From contig JAFGDR010000043.1 of NCBI GenBank assembly GCA_016932035.1, forward strand, positions 1-58,963: 58,963 bases of DNA, given 5' to 3'. Source of the stretch: Candidatus Cloacimonadota bacterium. GTDB lineage: Bacteria > Cloacimonadota > Cloacimonadia > JGIOTU-2. Positions 18,268 to 25,971 of the stretch are shown here, piece after piece. Under the pieces are notes generated by a model. That model searched no databases. It had not been told where the DNA came from and saw nothing but the letters and a program-made list of their open reading frames with translations. The position numbers and the translations under genes are program-made. The stretch's first letter is position 1. The number at the start of each line of letters is the position of its first letter.

Positions 18268-19254
18268 CTATTCCAAATCCAGTTTTTTCCTATTATTTTC
18301 AATATCTTCCATGATCTTATAAGCAACTCGCAATGCCTCGTAACCATCCTGAGCATTAACAATGGGGCGTGTATTATTCTTTACAGCATGAATAAAACTC
18401 TCGATCTCAGCTTTCAATGGTTCTTTTTCAATGATCGGGAGTTCTTCAGACCTGAATAATTCAAAGATATTGGGATCGCGTTTCCCAGCCATGACCTCAT
18501 CCATGATTTCTTCTACTTTTGGATTTTTTTGCACAACACGCACTTTTTTATCCTGGTAATCCAAAGAGATATACATATCTTTCTGGAAGAATCTGATCTT
18601 TCGTTCACGTTTGAGTGAAATTCTACTTGAAGTTATGTTTGCCAGTGCACCATTTTCGAATTCTATTTTTGCATTCGCAATATCGATGTCGTTTGTGAGG
18701 ATCGGTACACCAACCGCATTGATTTCTTTCACTCTGCTTTGTACAAGCGAGAGGATAATGTCGATATCATGGATCATAATATCATACACAACCGGAACAT
18801 CACTACCGCGAGGAGTAAAGGGTGCAAGCCGGTTTGCTTCGATGAAAATAGGACGAAGCAGGATCGATGAAAGAGCCACAATAGCAGGATTGAACCGCTC
18901 GATATGCCCGACCTGTACTTTGATCCCTTTTTTATCAGCAAGCTCAACCAGCTTCTTCGCATCATTAAGGGTACTGCAGATGGGCTTTTCTACAAGTATA
19001 TGCTTACCATTTTCAACGCAATAGCTTGAATATTCATAGTGAGATTGTGTAGGGGAAGCGATACTCAAAATGTCAGCATTTTCAAGCAGTTCGTCCAGGC
19101 TATCATAAACCTTGCATCCGTTTTTGTCTGCGATTTCCTTTGCTCTTTGAATATCTGTATCAAAGATCCCTACAGATTCAATATCCTGCAGTTCCGAATA
19201 TATTCTTGTGTGATGCTGTCCCAGATGACCAACTCCGATAATGCCTGCTCTCAT
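18268..19254 (-). CDS. Gfo/Idh/MocA-family NAD(P)-dependent oxidoreductase
   Basis: A 328-residue sugar-type dehydrogenase. The Rossmann motif GIIGVGHLGQHH (residues 4-15) binds NAD(P), and EKP at 89-91 is the family's catalytic-lysine signature. GHIERFNPA at 116-124 is, in my recollection, shared with the branch near lipid A genes that oxidises UDP-GlcNAc at C3 (GnnA-like), but no lpx gene or aminotransferase is nearby, so the substrate is open. It overlaps the small membrane-protein gene by 4 bases (ATGA) and is followed 2 bases later by asnS. Confidence 0.85.
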   Translation of the reverse strand: MRAGIIGVGHLGQHHTRIYSELQDIESVGIFDTDIQRAKEIADKNGCKVYDSLDELLENADILSIASPTQSHYEYSSYCVENGKHILVEKPICSTLNDAKKLVELADKKGIKVQVGHIERFNPAIVALSSILLRPIFIEANRLAPFTPRGSDVPVVYDIMIHDIDIILSLVQSRVKEINAVGVPILTNDIDIANAKIEFENGALANITSSRISLKRERKIRFFQKDMYISLDYQDKKVRVVQKNPKVEEIMDEVMAGKRDPNIFELFRSEELPIIEKEPLKAEIESFIHAVKNNTRPIVNAQDGYEALRVAYKIMEDIENNRKKLDLE

Positions 19255-19559
19255 TTGCTGTCCTTTGTTTCTGCTGTGTTAGTATTTTTCTTTTTAGAAT
19301 AACTCATTCCGAGATTAAAGACAGCATAAAGGATAAAGAGATAAGCAACTATCCTCATAAGGATCGTAATGCCCATGATAACAGTACTGAAGGTTATTTC
19401 ATTTAATAAGAAAATGACTGCAAAAAGAGCAAAAGCTATTGCAATAAAAAGAGGAGATTGGTTTTGAGTCTCCTTATACGCCCAGAGACCAAGGAGAAAT
19501 ATTATAATATAAAGAAGCAGATAAAATATGGGAAGAAGCGCAAAGAAAATATCGACCAT
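19251..19559 (-). CDS. small three-segment membrane protein
   Basis: A 102-residue protein of unknown function. Three hydrophobic segments are visible: residues 5-26, about 36-55 and about 61-84. A charged cytosol-like tail follows (SKKKNTNTAETKDSK). It is the first gene of the minus-strand operon that runs to nnr. Its stop overlaps the start of the oxidoreductase gene. A GGAGA Shine-Dalgarno-like sequence precedes ATG 19559. Confidence 0.7.
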   Translation of the reverse strand: MVDIFFALLPIFYLLLYIIIFLLGLWAYKETQNQSPLFIAIAFALFAVIFLLNEITFSTVIMGITILMRIVAYLFILYAVFNLGMSYSKKKNTNTAETKDSK

Positions 19560-19588
19560 GATTTCTCCAATCTTTTCAAGAACTTAAT

Positions 19589-19621
19589 GAAAGATATGCA
19601 ATGATGCTAAAATGCTGTCAA
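19589..19621 (-). promoter_or_regulatory. candidate promoter for the minus-strand nnr-asnS operon
   Basis: TTGACA (19621-19616) is followed by TATCTTTC (19596-19589), which matches the FCB-type -7 box TAnnTTTG at 7 of 8 positions. The spacing is about 3 bases longer than in the other candidates here. It lies 30 bases upstream of the first start codon of the operon. Confidence 0.35.
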
Positions 19622-19722
19622 TTATTTTGCTATGATGCCAGTTTTGTAACTCCTTCTGAAGATGTCTGTTATTGAGAAGACTTTCATGAATAAGTCCAAA
19701 ATTCTGTTATCATCCGATATTA

Positions 19723-19751
19723 TTTGACAAATAATTAAGTTCATTTATTTG
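19723..19751 (+). promoter_or_regulatory. candidate promoter for the histidine kinase / sigma-54 activator pair
   Basis: TTGACA at 19723-19728 is followed by TTTATTTG ending at 19751, one mismatch to TAnnTTTG. The end-to-end distance is 28 bases beyond the first T, as in other candidates in this window. The kinase ATG is 28 bases further on. Confidence 0.4.
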
Positions 19752-19779
19752 GTAAAATACCGAATTAAAGGAATATCCT

Positions 19780-21312
19780 ATGATCGATAAAATTCATTAT
19801 ATATATCGTGAGTTGATCACACTCTCAAAGAAGAAAACCAATCTTCTGAAATATGTACATACGATTCACAAGTTCCTTGCTGCCGAGTTGAACGTGCGTG
19901 AATCGATCTTTGTATTTGTAATAAACGGTTATTTTTTTAAAAGTACATATAGTATTGAAAACGATGAATACTGGGATGTGCGAACGAATGAAGCTCAGGA
20001 TGAAGAACGTTTCTTACGATTAGCTGATATTGTTTTTCAGGAGATAAATTTTAATAAAGATTCAGATATACGAGTCGAGATAAGGGATGATGATGCAACA
20101 ACGGGATATATTATTGTACGTCCATTCAAGGAAAATGAAGGTCTTATCGAAATAATGGAAGAGATAAAGGATTTCTTTTTCCTGATATGTCGTTCCATAT
20201 ATCGTCAATATCAGTTGAATGAGAGAGTAAAGGAGTTGAGCTGCCTGCAGAATATCAGCAAAATTGCCGAAAAGGTCGATATAAGTATCGAGGAATTTCT
20301 TGATGAAATCGTGAACATCCTTCCTCCGGCATGGCAATATCCGTCACAGGCACAAGCTCGAATACTATTCAATGACGAGTCATTTATGACTAAAAATTAC
20401 AAGGAGAGCGAAAGATCCCTTAAAGCACCTATAGTGCTGGGAAAGGCAAAAGTTGGTTTTGTTGAAGTCAATTATCCTCAAGAAAGCACTTTTCCAGATG
20501 CTCATACTTTTTTAATAGAAGAAACGCATCTCATTCATATTATAGCACAGGAATTGAGTATTACCCTTGAGAAAAAAAAGGCAGAGAGTGAGAGCAGGCA
20601 GCTTGAAAAACAGCTCCGGCATGCAGACCGTCTGGCTACGTTGGGACAACTATCTGCAGGTATAGCACATGAGATCAATGAACCACTCGCAGGTATTCTT
20701 GGACTAGCGCAACTGATGGAGAAGAATGAAAGTCTGGATGAACAAGCGCAGTCTGATCTGGAAAATATTGTATCTGCATCCCTTCATGCACGTGATGTCG
20801 TAAAGAAATTGATGTTGTTTGCACGTCAAATGCCTTCCAGCCAGTCAGATCTGAATCTTAGCGAAGCAGTAAATAATGCAGTATTTTTCCTCGAATCACG
20901 CTGCAGAAAGAATATGGTTAAAATCATGCTTGATCTCAAAGATGGGATGCCAAGTATCAAGGCAGATTCTTCGCAAATCCACCAGGTTCTCATCAACCTG
21001 ATCGTGAATGCTCTGCAGGCAATGCCAGAGGGGGGCACTATTACGATCAGAACTTTTTATGATGACACACATGTTAGTCTTGAATGCAGTGATACAGGTA
21101 TCGGTATGAGTAAAAAAGTGCTTTCACAAATATTTAATCCCTTCTTCACTACAAAAAAGATAAATGAAGGAACCGGACTCGGTTTATCAGTTGTACACGG
21201 GATAATCTATTCTCATGGGGGTGAGATAAAAGTGAAAAGCAAACCCGGCAACGGAACAAGATTTACAATTACATTTCCATATTCGCTGGAAGTAGGCACA
21301 GATGAAAAATAA
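19780..21312 (+). CDS. soluble sensor histidine kinase with two GAF-like domains
   Basis: A 510-residue cytosolic two-component sensor; no membrane segment is visible. Residues 1-140 look like one GAF-like fold. About 145-268 is a second (LSCLQNISKI... NILPPAWQYP... FLIEETHLIHIIAQEL). The second domain is also found at the N-terminus of the 1049-aa protein at 25968. A short coiled coil leads to the kinase core: His297 in AHEINEPLAG, N box NLIVNALQAM near 405, G boxes DTGIGMS and GTGLGLSVVHGI. It resembles NtrB-type kinases. Its end overlaps the response regulator gene by 11 bases, so the two are a cognate pair. Likely signals are small metabolites or redox state, but the sequence does not say which. 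Confidence 0.92.
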   Translation: MIDKIHYIYRELITLSKKKTNLLKYVHTIHKFLAAELNVRESIFVFVINGYFFKSTYSIENDEYWDVRTNEAQDEERFLRLADIVFQEINFNKDSDIRVEIRDDDATTGYIIVRPFKENEGLIEIMEEIKDFFFLICRSIYRQYQLNERVKELSCLQNISKIAEKVDISIEEFLDEIVNILPPAWQYPSQAQARILFNDESFMTKNYKESERSLKAPIVLGKAKVGFVEVNYPQESTFPDAHTFLIEETHLIHIIAQELSITLEKKKAESESRQLEKQLRHADRLATLGQLSAGIAHEINEPLAGILGLAQLMEKNESLDEQAQSDLENIVSASLHARDVVKKLMLFARQMPSSQSDLNLSEAVNNAVFFLESRCRKNMVKIMLDLKDGMPSIKADSSQIHQVLINLIVNALQAMPEGGTITIRTFYDDTHVSLECSDTGIGMSKKVLSQIFNPFFTTKKINEGTGLGLSVVHGIIYSHGGEIKVKSKPGNGTRFTITFPYSLEVGTDEK

Positions 21313-22657
21313 AAGAATTCTTGTTTTAGATGATTACGATTTAACCCGCGATGTAATAAAGCGAAATCTAACAGCAAATGCCTATCAGATCTATACAGCA
21401 GGCAAATTTGAACTTGCGAAAGAGATACTGGAAGAGATTGAGATCGATCTCGTCATAACTGATCTTAAGATGCCGGATATAAGCGGATTGGACGTGATCA
21501 AGTATATAACAGAACATTACAAAGATATTGAGATAATCGTCATAACTGGTTATCCGACCATAACTTCTGCTGTCGATGCAGTTAAGCTTGGTGCCGATGA
21601 TTATCTGACGAAACCGTTTACTGATGTCGAGCTTCTTGCTGCTGTAAAAAAAACTTTTGAAAAACAAGAGAATAAAAGGGAATTCAATAAGGAGATTTCT
21701 GACGGATTTGGAGAAAAATTCGGGATCATAGGAACTTCAGACAAAATGCTTGAAGTGTTCAGTACTATTAAGAAGGCATCTGAGATCAATAGTACGGTTT
21801 TGATCACAGGAGAAAGTGGAACTGGTAAGGAGTTGGTAGCTCGAGCTATCCATTATGCCGGGTATCGAGCAGCTGCACCATTTGTCCCCATCAACTGCGG
21901 TGCTATTCCGGAAACACTTCTGGAAAGTGAACTTTTCGGATATGTGAAAGGAGCTTTTACTGGTGCGCATACAACACGAAATGGTTTTTTCAGAAGCGCC
22001 AACAAAGGAACGATCTTTCTCGATGAGATCTCTGAAACGTCTATGATGCTTCAGATAAAACTGCTTCGAGTGATACAGGAAAAAGAAGTATACATGGTCG
22101 GTTCTGCCGAACCTCATAAAGTTGATGTGCGGATACTTGTTGCTTCCAACAAAGACTTACATGGTCTTGTTGATCTGGGTAGATTCCGTGAAGATCTTTA
22201 CTATCGTTTGAATGTTCTTACCATAAATATCCCACCTTTACGGGAACGAGGAAGGGATATTTTCCAACTTGCGAATTATTTTGCCAACAAGTATGCAAAT
22301 GAGTTTAACAAAAAAGTACCTGTTTTCCATGATGAGGTACTAAAGACCTTTGGTAGATATAACTGGCCTGGCAATGTGCGTGAACTGGAAAATATTGTAC
22401 ACCGCCTGGTGATCATGGATGAGGACGGGAAAATATTGAAAGCCGATCTTCCGAACTATATGAAGTCACGAATAGGAAGCGGAACCGACCTTACCAGGAC
22501 GCTGCTGGAGATGGAACTTGAGTATATTAAAAATGTTCTTGAGTTTACCAATAATAATAAATCAAAAGCTGCGCAGATCCTCAATATTGATCGCAAAACA
22601 TTGAATAATAAACTTCAACAGGATGTGGAAAAAGACTTAAATAAAAGCAAAAGCTAA
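21302..22657 (+). CDS. NtrC-family sigma-54-dependent response regulator
   Basis: A 451-residue transcription activator. The receiver domain (1-125) has phospho-acceptor D54 in TDLKMPD and the conserved KPF lysine. The AAA+ domain (about 140-380) has Walker A GESGTGKE at 170-177, the sigma-54 contact loop GAFTGA at 217-222 and Walker B GTIFLDEI. The C-terminal Fis-type helix-turn-helix (about 405-448, KAAQILNIDRKTLNNKL) binds DNA. Its kinase is the overlapping upstream gene. The next gene downstream, glutamate dehydrogenase, has a clear -24/-12 promoter and an upstream palindrome, so it is the obvious target. Confidence 0.95.
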   Translation: MKNKRILVLDDYDLTRDVIKRNLTANAYQIYTAGKFELAKEILEEIEIDLVITDLKMPDISGLDVIKYITEHYKDIEIIVITGYPTITSAVDAVKLGADDYLTKPFTDVELLAAVKKTFEKQENKREFNKEISDGFGEKFGIIGTSDKMLEVFSTIKKASEINSTVLITGESGTGKELVARAIHYAGYRAAAPFVPINCGAIPETLLESELFGYVKGAFTGAHTTRNGFFRSANKGTIFLDEISETSMMLQIKLLRVIQEKEVYMVGSAEPHKVDVRILVASNKDLHGLVDLGRFREDLYYRLNVLTINIPPLRERGRDIFQLANYFANKYANEFNKKVPVFHDEVLKTFGRYNWPGNVRELENIVHRLVIMDEDGKILKADLPNYMKSRIGSGTDLTRTLLEMELEYIKNVLEFTNNNKSKAAQILNIDRKTLNNKLQQDVEKDLNKSKS

Positions 22658-22686
22658 GATGATATGAGTGAGGAAAAATAGAATAG

Positions 22687-22703
22687 TGGGGAAATTTTCC
22701 CCA
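22687..22703. promoter_or_regulatory. palindromic operator, candidate enhancer site for the NtrC-like activator
   Basis: TGGGGAAATTTTCCCCA is a perfect 17-base palindrome (8-base arms, one central base). It lies 29 bases after the activator's stop codon and about 150 bases upstream of the start expected from the sigma-54 promoter at 22822-22839, a normal distance for an enhancer. No T-tract follows the right arm, which argues against a terminator. Confidence 0.55.
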
Positions 22704-22821
22704 ATTTGAATCTTTCATAGTTTAGTTATGGAACCTCAATTTACACAGATTTTGGTGAAAAAATACTCCTTTTAGTTAGATTTCTCTTATAATCATGAGT
22801 AATTTCATTTAATTTCAACTT

Positions 22822-22839
22822 TTGGCACAGCATTTGCAG
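22822..22839 (+). promoter_or_regulatory. sigma-54 (-24/-12) promoter of glutamate dehydrogenase
   Basis: TTGGCACAGCATTTGCAG matches the RpoN consensus YTGGCACGnnnnTTGCW. The invariant GG (22824-22825) and GC (22836-22837) are spaced exactly as required (12 bases from G to G). Transcription would start near 22849, about 32 bases before the ATG at 22881. Confidence 0.88.
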
Positions 22840-22880
22840 ATTGTCATCATAAAACCAAAAATATGTGCGAAGGAGAAAAG

Positions 22881-24167
22881 ATGGAAAAATCTTTCAATGC
22901 ATTCAAGATGGCACAAGATCAGTTTGATGCTGTTGCCGACAAGCTTAACCTGAATCAAGCAGCAAGGGAGCTGTTAAGAACTCCTATGCGTGAATTTCAT
23001 TTTACGATTCCTGTAAAAATGGATGATGGAACTTCAAAGGTGTTCCGTGGATTTCGTATCCAACATAACGATGCACTTGGACCATGTAAGGGTGGTATTC
23101 GTTTCCATCCTCAAGAGACTGTCGATACGGTGCGAGCGCTTTCTATGTGGATGACATGGAAAACCTCAGTCGTGGATATTCCTCTTGGTGGAGGAAAAGG
23201 TGGCGTGATCTGCGATCCTCATAACCTTTCTTTACGAGAACAGGAACAGATCTGTCGTGGCTGGATTCGTCAACTACACAGAAATGTTGGACCTCTTCGT
23301 GATATTCCCGCTCCTGATGTTATGACCAATGGACAGCACATGCTCTGGATGTTGGATGAATATGAAGCAATTATGGGCGAAAAATATCCTGGTATGATCA
23401 CCGGAAAACCAGTTGGTATGGGCGGTTCACTCGGTCGAACTGAAGCAACCGGTTATGGTGTTATCTTTACGGTTCGGGAAGCTCTCAAAGAGATGAATAT
23501 CAAGATCGAAGATACGACTGCATCTTTCCAGGGATTTGGAAATGTTTCACAATATGCAATCAAGCTCTATAACCAGCTTGGTGGTAAGACGCTCTGTATT
23601 TCCTGCTGGGATCAGCAAGACCAGAAATCTTATGCATTTTATAAGAAAAACGGTGTCGATCTCGATGAGCTTCTTGCAATAACAGACAGATTCGGCGGAG
23701 TCGATAAGAAAAAAGCAAAAGATCTTGGTTATGATGTACTTCCCGGAGAAAAATGGATTGAGGTGCAGTGTGATATTCTCGTTCCTGCTGCCATGGAAAA
23801 CCAGATCACCGGTGAAACAGTGAAGAAGATACATCCGCAGGTCAAACTCGTTGCAGAAGGTGCAAACGGTCCCACTACTCCTGAAGCAGATGAAGTTTTG
23901 AAAGCAAGCAACATCTTTATGATTCCTGACTTTCTCTGCAATGCCGGTGGTGTTACATGCAGCTATTTCGAGCAGGTTCAGTGTAATATGAACTACTTCT
24001 GGAGTAAAGACGAAGTACTCGGTAAACTCGATTATAAGATGACAACAGCGTATCATAAGGTATCCAAACTTGCAAGAGACAAAAACATTTATATGCGTGA
24101 TGCTGCATATATGATCTCTGTTGATAGAGTGGTTCGTGCCTCAATTGCAAGAGGTTGGATTTCATAA
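22881..24167 (+). CDS. gdhA: glutamate dehydrogenase (Glu/Leu/Phe/Val family)
   Basis: Interconverts glutamate and 2-oxoglutarate plus ammonia in the cytosol, so it links nitrogen and carbon metabolism. It is 428 residues, typical of the hexameric class. GPCKGGIRFHP and IPLGGGKGGV hold the substrate and catalytic lysines; a Rossmann-type coenzyme domain follows (SFQGFGNVSQYA). ATG 22881 is preceded by AAGGAG (22870-22875); the in-frame ATG at 22863 lies upstream of that site and was rejected. It is expressed from a sigma-54 promoter and probably controlled by the adjacent kinase/activator pair. Coenzyme choice (NAD or NADP) cannot be read with confidence. Confidence 0.93.
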   Translation: MEKSFNAFKMAQDQFDAVADKLNLNQAARELLRTPMREFHFTIPVKMDDGTSKVFRGFRIQHNDALGPCKGGIRFHPQETVDTVRALSMWMTWKTSVVDIPLGGGKGGVICDPHNLSLREQEQICRGWIRQLHRNVGPLRDIPAPDVMTNGQHMLWMLDEYEAIMGEKYPGMITGKPVGMGGSLGRTEATGYGVIFTVREALKEMNIKIEDTTASFQGFGNVSQYAIKLYNQLGGKTLCISCWDQQDQKSYAFYKKNGVDLDELLAITDRFGGVDKKKAKDLGYDVLPGEKWIEVQCDILVPAAMENQITGETVKKIHPQVKLVAEGANGPTTPEADEVLKASNIFMIPDFLCNAGGVTCSYFEQVQCNMNYFWSKDEVLGKLDYKMTTAYHKVSKLARDKNIYMRDAAYMISVDRVVRASIARGWIS

Positions 24168-24179
24168 ATGACGATATAT

Positions 24180-24208
24180 CAAAGGGCAGAGGATCTGTCT
24201 GCCCTTTG
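24180..24208 (+). other. strong hairpin between gdhA and the PEP-synthase-like gene
   Basis: CAAAGGGCAGA (24180-24190) pairs perfectly with TCTGCCCTTTG (24198-24208) around a 7-base loop. The sequence after it, AATAATC, has no T-tract, so complete termination is unlikely. It may stabilise the 3' end of the gdhA message or act as a partial attenuator, lowering expression of the genes behind it. Confidence 0.6.
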
Positions 24209-24228
24209 AATAATCAAAGAGAAAAATT

Positions 24229-25971
24229 ATGGAAAGCGGACACAAATTTGATCGCCAAACCGGATTCATGCATGATGGTTTTACCTATATAGGACGTGGA
24301 TTGCCTGGTGGTAAGGCTTCTGGATTAGCACTCGCTCAGGAAATTCTCATAAAAAACTTCCCTGAAGGAAGTATAGATGGGATGCAGGTTGATATTCCTC
24401 ACACAACAGTACTGCTCAGTGGAGTTTTTGAAGAGTTCATGAAGAACAACGATCTCTATGATATTGCGCTGTCTGATGCATCGGATGAGGATATAGCTAT
24501 AAGCTTTATACATGCGTCATTCGGTGGCGTGTATAGCGGCGACCTCTATTTCTTGATCGAGAATGTTGATAGACCGCTTGCGATCCGCTCCTCGAGTATC
24601 TGTGAAGATTCCTTGAATGAACCATTCGCAGGTGTGTATGAAACAAAAATGGTAGCTAATAATCAGACAAGTACGACTGAGAAGTACAACGCCCTGGTGA
24701 ATGCGATCAAGTATGTGTATGCATCCATGTTTTTTCAACAATCTAAAAAGTATTTCAAAACGATCAACCGTGACATCAAAGAAGAAAAAATGGCTGTAGT
24801 CATTCAGGAAGTCGTGGGTGATCAGCATGGAGAGTTCTTCTATCCCTATATTTCAGGTGTTCTCAAATCCTATAATTTTTATCCCTCAGAACAGATCGGA
24901 CCGGATGCAGGATTTGCAGCTCTTGCGTTTGGTTTGGGTAAGACGATCGTTGATGGCTCGATATGCTGGAGCTACTGCCCCCGTTATCCCCGCACTCCTC
25001 AGCCTTTCAATAATATGAGAGACCTGCTTGAGAATACGCAAAAGGAATATTGGGCTGTGAACCTTGGAACCATCAACAGTTATAATCCAGTTGCAGAAAC
25101 AGAGTATTTAGTCCAAAATTCTATATTTGATATTAAGGATCGGGACGAGTTAAGACATGTCTGTTCAACATACGATCACACGAATGACCGTCTTATCATG
25201 GGTGTTCAGAAGTATGGTGCGCCGGTTCTCGATTTTGCTCCAATTCTTCGAGCAGGAACATTACCTTTGAATAACGTAATAGAAAAAGTGATCAAAGCAT
25301 GTGAGGATGAGACAGACAGCAAGGTTGAGATCGAGTTTGCAGTATCTCTTGGATCGAAAAATACAAAACCTCGTTTTGGTTTCTTGCAACTCCGTCCTAT
25401 CAATGTCTCTCATGAAATAGTAGATCTACCTGATATTGATAACAATGTAGATGATGTCCTTCTATTATCAAAACGGGCAATGGGAAATGGGATTTATGAA
25501 GATGTATGTGACATCGTGTATATTCGACCGGATACCTTTGATGTGAAGTATTCGAGTGAGATCGCAGGTGATATCAACGAATTGAATACGCTATTCACAG
25601 CAAACAAACGAACGTACCTTTTAATTGGATTTGGACGATGGGGTACATCTGATCCATGGTGCGGAATTCCCGTGCGATGGCCTCAGATATCCAATGCAAA
25701 AGTTATTGTTGAATCAGTCCTGCCCAGTATGCAGGCAGACTTCAGCCAGGGTGCACATTTCTTTCATAATATGACTGCACATAATGTGTTCTATTTTTCT
25801 GTAGATGAAGACGAGGCAAAAAATCTTGACTGGAATTGGATTCAGCAGCAGAAGACTATTAACGAAACAAAATTTGTGAAACATGTACGGTTGAAGCATA
25901 GTCTCAAAGTGATGGTTGATGGACGTCTAAGTAAGGGTGTTATTCTCAAAAATGAGGTTGGTGCGCAATGA
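24229..25971 (+). CDS. PEP/pyruvate-binding (PEP synthase-like) protein without phosphohistidine domain
   Basis: A 580-residue cytosolic protein related to the ATP/pyruvate-binding domain of PEP synthase and pyruvate phosphate dikinase. Residues about 20-392 are that ATP-grasp-like domain: GGKASGL with K29, RSSSICED at 120-127, EPFAGVYE, and the closing IEFAV...FLQLRP near 385-390. The histidine swivel domain and the PEP-binding barrel of true PEP synthase are not visible. Instead a C-terminal module carries GFGRWGTSDPW (467-477) and QGAHFFHN with H510. The same module occurs in the following 1049-aa protein. The reaction is unknown. It lies 61 bases after gdhA and its stop overlaps the next start (ATGA). 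Confidence 0.82.
   Translation: MESGHKFDRQTGFMHDGFTYIGRGLPGGKASGLALAQEILIKNFPEGSIDGMQVDIPHTTVLLSGVFEEFMKNNDLYDIALSDASDEDIAISFIHASFGGVYSGDLYFLIENVDRPLAIRSSSICEDSLNEPFAGVYETKMVANNQTSTTEKYNALVNAIKYVYASMFFQQSKKYFKTINRDIKEEKMAVVIQEVVGDQHGEFFYPYISGVLKSYNFYPSEQIGPDAGFAALAFGLGKTIVDGSICWSYCPRYPRTPQPFNNMRDLLENTQKEYWAVNLGTINSYNPVAETEYLVQNSIFDIKDRDELRHVCSTYDHTNDRLIMGVQKYGAPVLDFAPILRAGTLPLNNVIEKVIKACEDETDSKVEIEFAVSLGSKNTKPRFGFLQLRPINVSHEIVDLPDIDNNVDDVLLLSKRAMGNGIYEDVCDIVYIRPDTFDVKYSSEIAGDINELNTLFTANKRTYLLIGFGRWGTSDPWCGIPVRWPQISNAKVIVESVLPSMQADFSQGAHFFHNMTAHNVFYFSVDEDEAKNLDWNWIQQQKTINETKFVKHVRLKHSLKVMVDGRLSKGVILKNEVGAQ

Noticed and set aside
22687-22703. Palindrome read as terminator of the activator gene
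   Set aside because: No T-tract follows (CCCCAATTTG), and its location relative to a sigma-54 promoter fits an enhancer better.
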